Of a stretch of 7,827 nt of DNA, positions 6,616 to 7,827 are shown piece after piece; the stretch's first letter is position 1, and each line of letters begins with the position of its first letter. Source of the DNA: an uncultured Oscillospiraceae bacterium (GTDB lineage: Bacteria > Bacillota > Clostridia > Oscillospirales > Oscillospiraceae); assembly GCA_900752445.1 (NCBI GenBank), contig CAADVN010000316.1, positions 1-7,827 on the forward strand. The letters are read 5' to 3'. A program made the position numbers and the translations under genes. Under the pieces are notes generated by a model. The model saw only the letters and a list, made by a program, of their open reading frames with translations. It was not told the DNA's origin and searched no databases.

Positions 6616-6966
6616 TCAGTCGATGAGCATGGTGTCCACATAGACATCCACGCGCTTCACCGGCACTCCCGTGGCCTTGGAGACCTTGTAGGAGACCTCG
6701 TTGATTATGCTCCGGCACAGGGCCATGAGGTTGACGCCATGGTCCACGGCGATGTGAAGACCGAGCGACACGCTGCCGTCCTCTCCGAGCTGTGTCTCAA
6801 TGCCCTTTGACATGGACTCGCGGCGGAGCTGAAAGACGCCGCCGTCCTTGGCCTGAGCGGCCATGGCCTTGACGCCGAAGCAGCTTGTTGCCGCGTCGCC
6901 TGCGAGGTTTGCAAAGACCTCCGGGTCGATGGTGATAGCGCCCTTCTGGTTTTCGATTTTAACCAT
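6616..6966 (-). CDS. yloU: Asp23/Gls24 family protein (YloU-type)
   Basis: 116 residues, typical of small Asp23/Gls24 (DUF322) proteins. The ATG at 6966 is chosen because AGGAG (minus, 6974-6978) lies 7 nt upstream; a longer frame to 7008 has no such site and would begin near the predicted promoter. Family features are an N-terminal segment GAITIDPEVFANLAGDAA (9-26), a central C-F-G-V-K-A-M region (29-35), SLGLHIAVDHGVNL (67-80) and a C-terminal VKRVDVYVDTM (103-113). There is no signal peptide or membrane segment, so it is cytosolic or peripheral. Members are linked to envelope stress and alkaline tolerance in Staphylococcus; for the YloU branch the role is not settled. It heads the yloU-yloV operon, 39 nt ahead of the kinase gene, with its own promoter at 7023-7051. 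Confidence 0.88.
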   Translation of the reverse strand: MVKIENQKGAITIDPEVFANLAGDAATSCFGVKAMAAQAKDGGVFQLRRESMSKGIETQLGEDGSVSLGLHIAVDHGVNLMALCRSIINEVSYKVSKATGVPVKRVDVYVDTMLID

Positions 6967-7022
6967 GGTGCAGCTCCTTTCAAAGTGCGTGCTCCGCGTG
7001 CAGTACACCGGCGCGGATAAAC

Positions 7023-7051
7023 ATTATAATACAATGAAACCAAAAGCACAA
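7023..7051 (-). promoter_or_regulatory. Sigma-70-type promoter of the yloU-yloV operon
   Basis: Minus strand: -35 TTGTGC (7046-7051), 17-bp spacer, perfect -10 TATAAT (7023-7028). Predicted start near 7016 gives a leader of about 50 nt to the yloU ATG. Confidence 0.6.
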
Positions 7052-7104
7052 GTGGAACTTTCCTGTGCATACTTCTAAAAGTTGAAGCATTTTATCGCCT
7101 GTAC

Positions 7105-7152
7105 TTGGGAATTGGCTCAAAAGCCGCCCGGCGGCGCAGTCGCGGCGCCCAA
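7105..7152. repeat. GC-rich nested inverted repeats of unknown role
   Basis: TTGGG (7105-7109) and CCCAA (7148-7152) could close a block containing GGCT-CAAA-AGCC (7114-7125), GCCGC-CCG-GCGGC (7123-7135) and GGCGC/GCGCC (7133-7137 with 7145-7149). Several of these stems overlap, so they are alternatives rather than one fold. On the minus strand the 7123-7135 hairpin is followed by TTTT and could act as a weak terminator. It is outside the predicted leaders of both flanking genes. Confidence 0.3.
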
Positions 7153-7274
7153 ATACCCGACATTGCACCCGGAGACGTGCAGTTTTGGACGTTTGCTTTC
7201 GGGCTGCACTGAAAACAGCAAAAAAATAACGGGGAGAGAGGTAAAAAATTGTGGCATTTCCGTGCAAAAAGTGG

Positions 7275-7303
7275 TTTACAGGACGAGGTTTGGGTGATAA
7301 AAT
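7275..7303 (+). promoter_or_regulatory. Promoter of the pyruvate oxidoreductase gene
   Basis: -35 TTTACA (7275-7280, 5/6), 17-bp spacer, extended TGA before -10 TAAAAT (7298-7303, 5/6). This is a strong sigma-70-type promoter, fitting a highly expressed central metabolic gene. Predicted start near 7310, leader about 53 nt. Confidence 0.65.
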
Positions 7304-7362
7304 ATTAACGCTTTTTGAGCAATATCGTTTACCCAAGAATTATTTTGTGTGGAGATGAAAGT

Positions 7363-7827
7363 ATGGCGAGAAAACTCAAGACCATGGACGGCAACCAGGC
7401 CGCGGCGCACGTTTCGTACGCTTTTACTGAGGTGGCCGCGATCTACCCGATCACGCCGTCCAGCCCGATGGCGGACTTTGTTGACCAGTGGTCTGCCGCG
7501 GGACTGAAGAACATCTTCGGCACCACGGTGAAGGTGCAGGAGATGCAGGCCGAGTCCGGCGCCGCCGGTGCGGTGCACGGCTCTCTGAATGCCGGCGCTC
7601 TGACGACGACTTATACCGCGTCCCAGGGCCTGCTGCTCATGATCCCGAACATGTACAAGATAGCGGGCGAGCTGCTGCCCGGCGTATTCCACGTCACCGC
7701 CCGTACCCTCGCGAGCCACACCCTGTCGATCTTCGGCGACCATCAGGACGTCATGGCCTGCCGCCAGACCGGCTTTGCCATGCTCTGCGAGAGCAACGTC
7801 CAGGAGGTCATGGACCTCTCCGCCGTC
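7363..7827 (+). CDS. nifJ: Pyruvate:ferredoxin (flavodoxin) oxidoreductase, N-terminal 155 residues (partial)
   Basis: The gene runs off the right edge. The ATG at 7363 (MARKLKTMDGNQAAAH) is preceded by GGAG (7351-7354) 8 nt upstream. The enzyme oxidises pyruvate with CoA to acetyl-CoA and CO2, reducing ferredoxin; it is cytosolic and uses thiamine diphosphate and three 4Fe-4S clusters. Visible is the start of domain I of the single-chain, roughly 1170-residue type: MDGNQAAAHVSYAFTEV (8-24), YPITPSSPMA (28-37) and ASHTLSIFGDHQDVMA (117-132). Residues T31, E64 and R114 coincide in number and context with the pyruvate- and TPP-interacting Thr31, Glu64 and Arg114 of the Desulfovibrio africanus enzyme, so the substrate is most likely pyruvate. 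Fe-S and TPP domains lie beyond the window. It may consume pyruvate made by YgeX, but it has its own promoter and is separated from that operon, so a dedicated role is not shown. Confidence 0.92.
   Translation, partial: MARKLKTMDGNQAAAHVSYAFTEVAAIYPITPSSPMADFVDQWSAAGLKNIFGTTVKVQEMQAESGAAGAVHGSLNAGALTTTYTASQGLLLMIPNMYKIAGELLPGVFHVTARTLASHTLSIFGDHQDVMACRQTGFAMLCESNVQEVMDLSAV

Larger units (their letters stand above)
6967..7362. other. Divergent intergenic region between yloU and the pyruvate oxidoreductase gene
   Basis: This 396-bp gap holds the yloU ribosome binding site and promoter on the left (6974-7051) and the oxidoreductase promoter and ribosome binding site on the right (7275-7354). 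The middle (about 7082-7270) shows no convincing gene; a minus-strand open frame across it has no family resemblance and spans both promoters. It does contain a compact GC-rich block at 7105-7152 rich in possible stems, and an inverted repeat GTGCAG/CTGCAC (7177-7182 with 7204-7209). Confidence 0.6.

Noticed and set aside
6980..7336. Minus-strand 118-codon open frame in the yloU upstream gap
   Set aside because: It spans both predicted promoters, resembles no known protein, and lacks a ribosome binding site.
1..7827. CRISPR arrays, insertion sequences, tRNA or rRNA genes
   Set aside because: No regularly spaced repeats, transposase motifs, terminal inverted repeats or RNA-gene sequences were seen.

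Overview
The window is a GC-rich bacterial chromosome segment with AT-rich gaps between genes. It most likely comes from an anaerobic Bacillota (Clostridia, perhaps an Oscillospirales-type gut organism). The reasons are the adjacent Asp23/Gls24 and YloV/FakA-type pair (typical of Firmicutes), a single-chain pyruvate:ferredoxin oxidoreductase, strong AGGAGG ribosome binding sites and a purine-catabolic gene set common in gut clostridia. The taxonomic call is inference.

Left part (1-3187, minus strand): an apparent operon transcribed right to left, ssnA - ygfK - ygeX (ygeX is cut by the window edge). Gaps are 34 and 18 nt and each gene has its own good ribosome binding site. ssnA encodes an ATZ/TRZ-type metal-dependent aminohydrolase. 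ygfK encodes an iron-sulfur oxidoreductase with a dihydroorotate-dehydrogenase-like barrel, here in a compact 567-residue form without the central FAD/NADPH domain of the ~1030-residue E. coli protein. ygeX encodes the start of a PLP-dependent 2,3-diaminopropionate ammonia-lyase. Divergently on the plus strand (3497-4855) lies hydA/hyuA, a dihydropyrimidinase/hydantoinase-type ring-opening hydrolase. Recent work on gut bacteria links this gene set to anaerobic breakdown of uric acid and related purines. A consistent reading is reduction of the purine or its product (YgfK), ring opening and deamination (HydA, SsnA), and conversion of diaminopropionate to pyruvate and ammonia (YgeX).

The 309-bp ssnA/hydA gap holds two diverging sigma-70-like promoters. 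On the ssnA side it also holds a long leader with an early stem-loop and two mutually exclusive hairpins, the second followed by six U. This looks like a transcription attenuator, possibly a riboswitch, and is the most interesting regulatory signal in the window.

Middle/right (4856-6966): a perfect 18-bp inverted repeat terminates both hydA and the convergent yloU-yloV (asp23 - fakA-like) operon, which is ordinary Firmicutes housekeeping. A 396-bp gap (6967-7362) then carries diverging promoters for yloU and for a plus-strand pyruvate:ferredoxin oxidoreductase gene whose first 155 residues are visible (7363 to the end). Pyruvate is the expected end product of YgeX, so the nearby oxidoreductase could consume it, but the intervening housekeeping operon means this link rests on proximity only.
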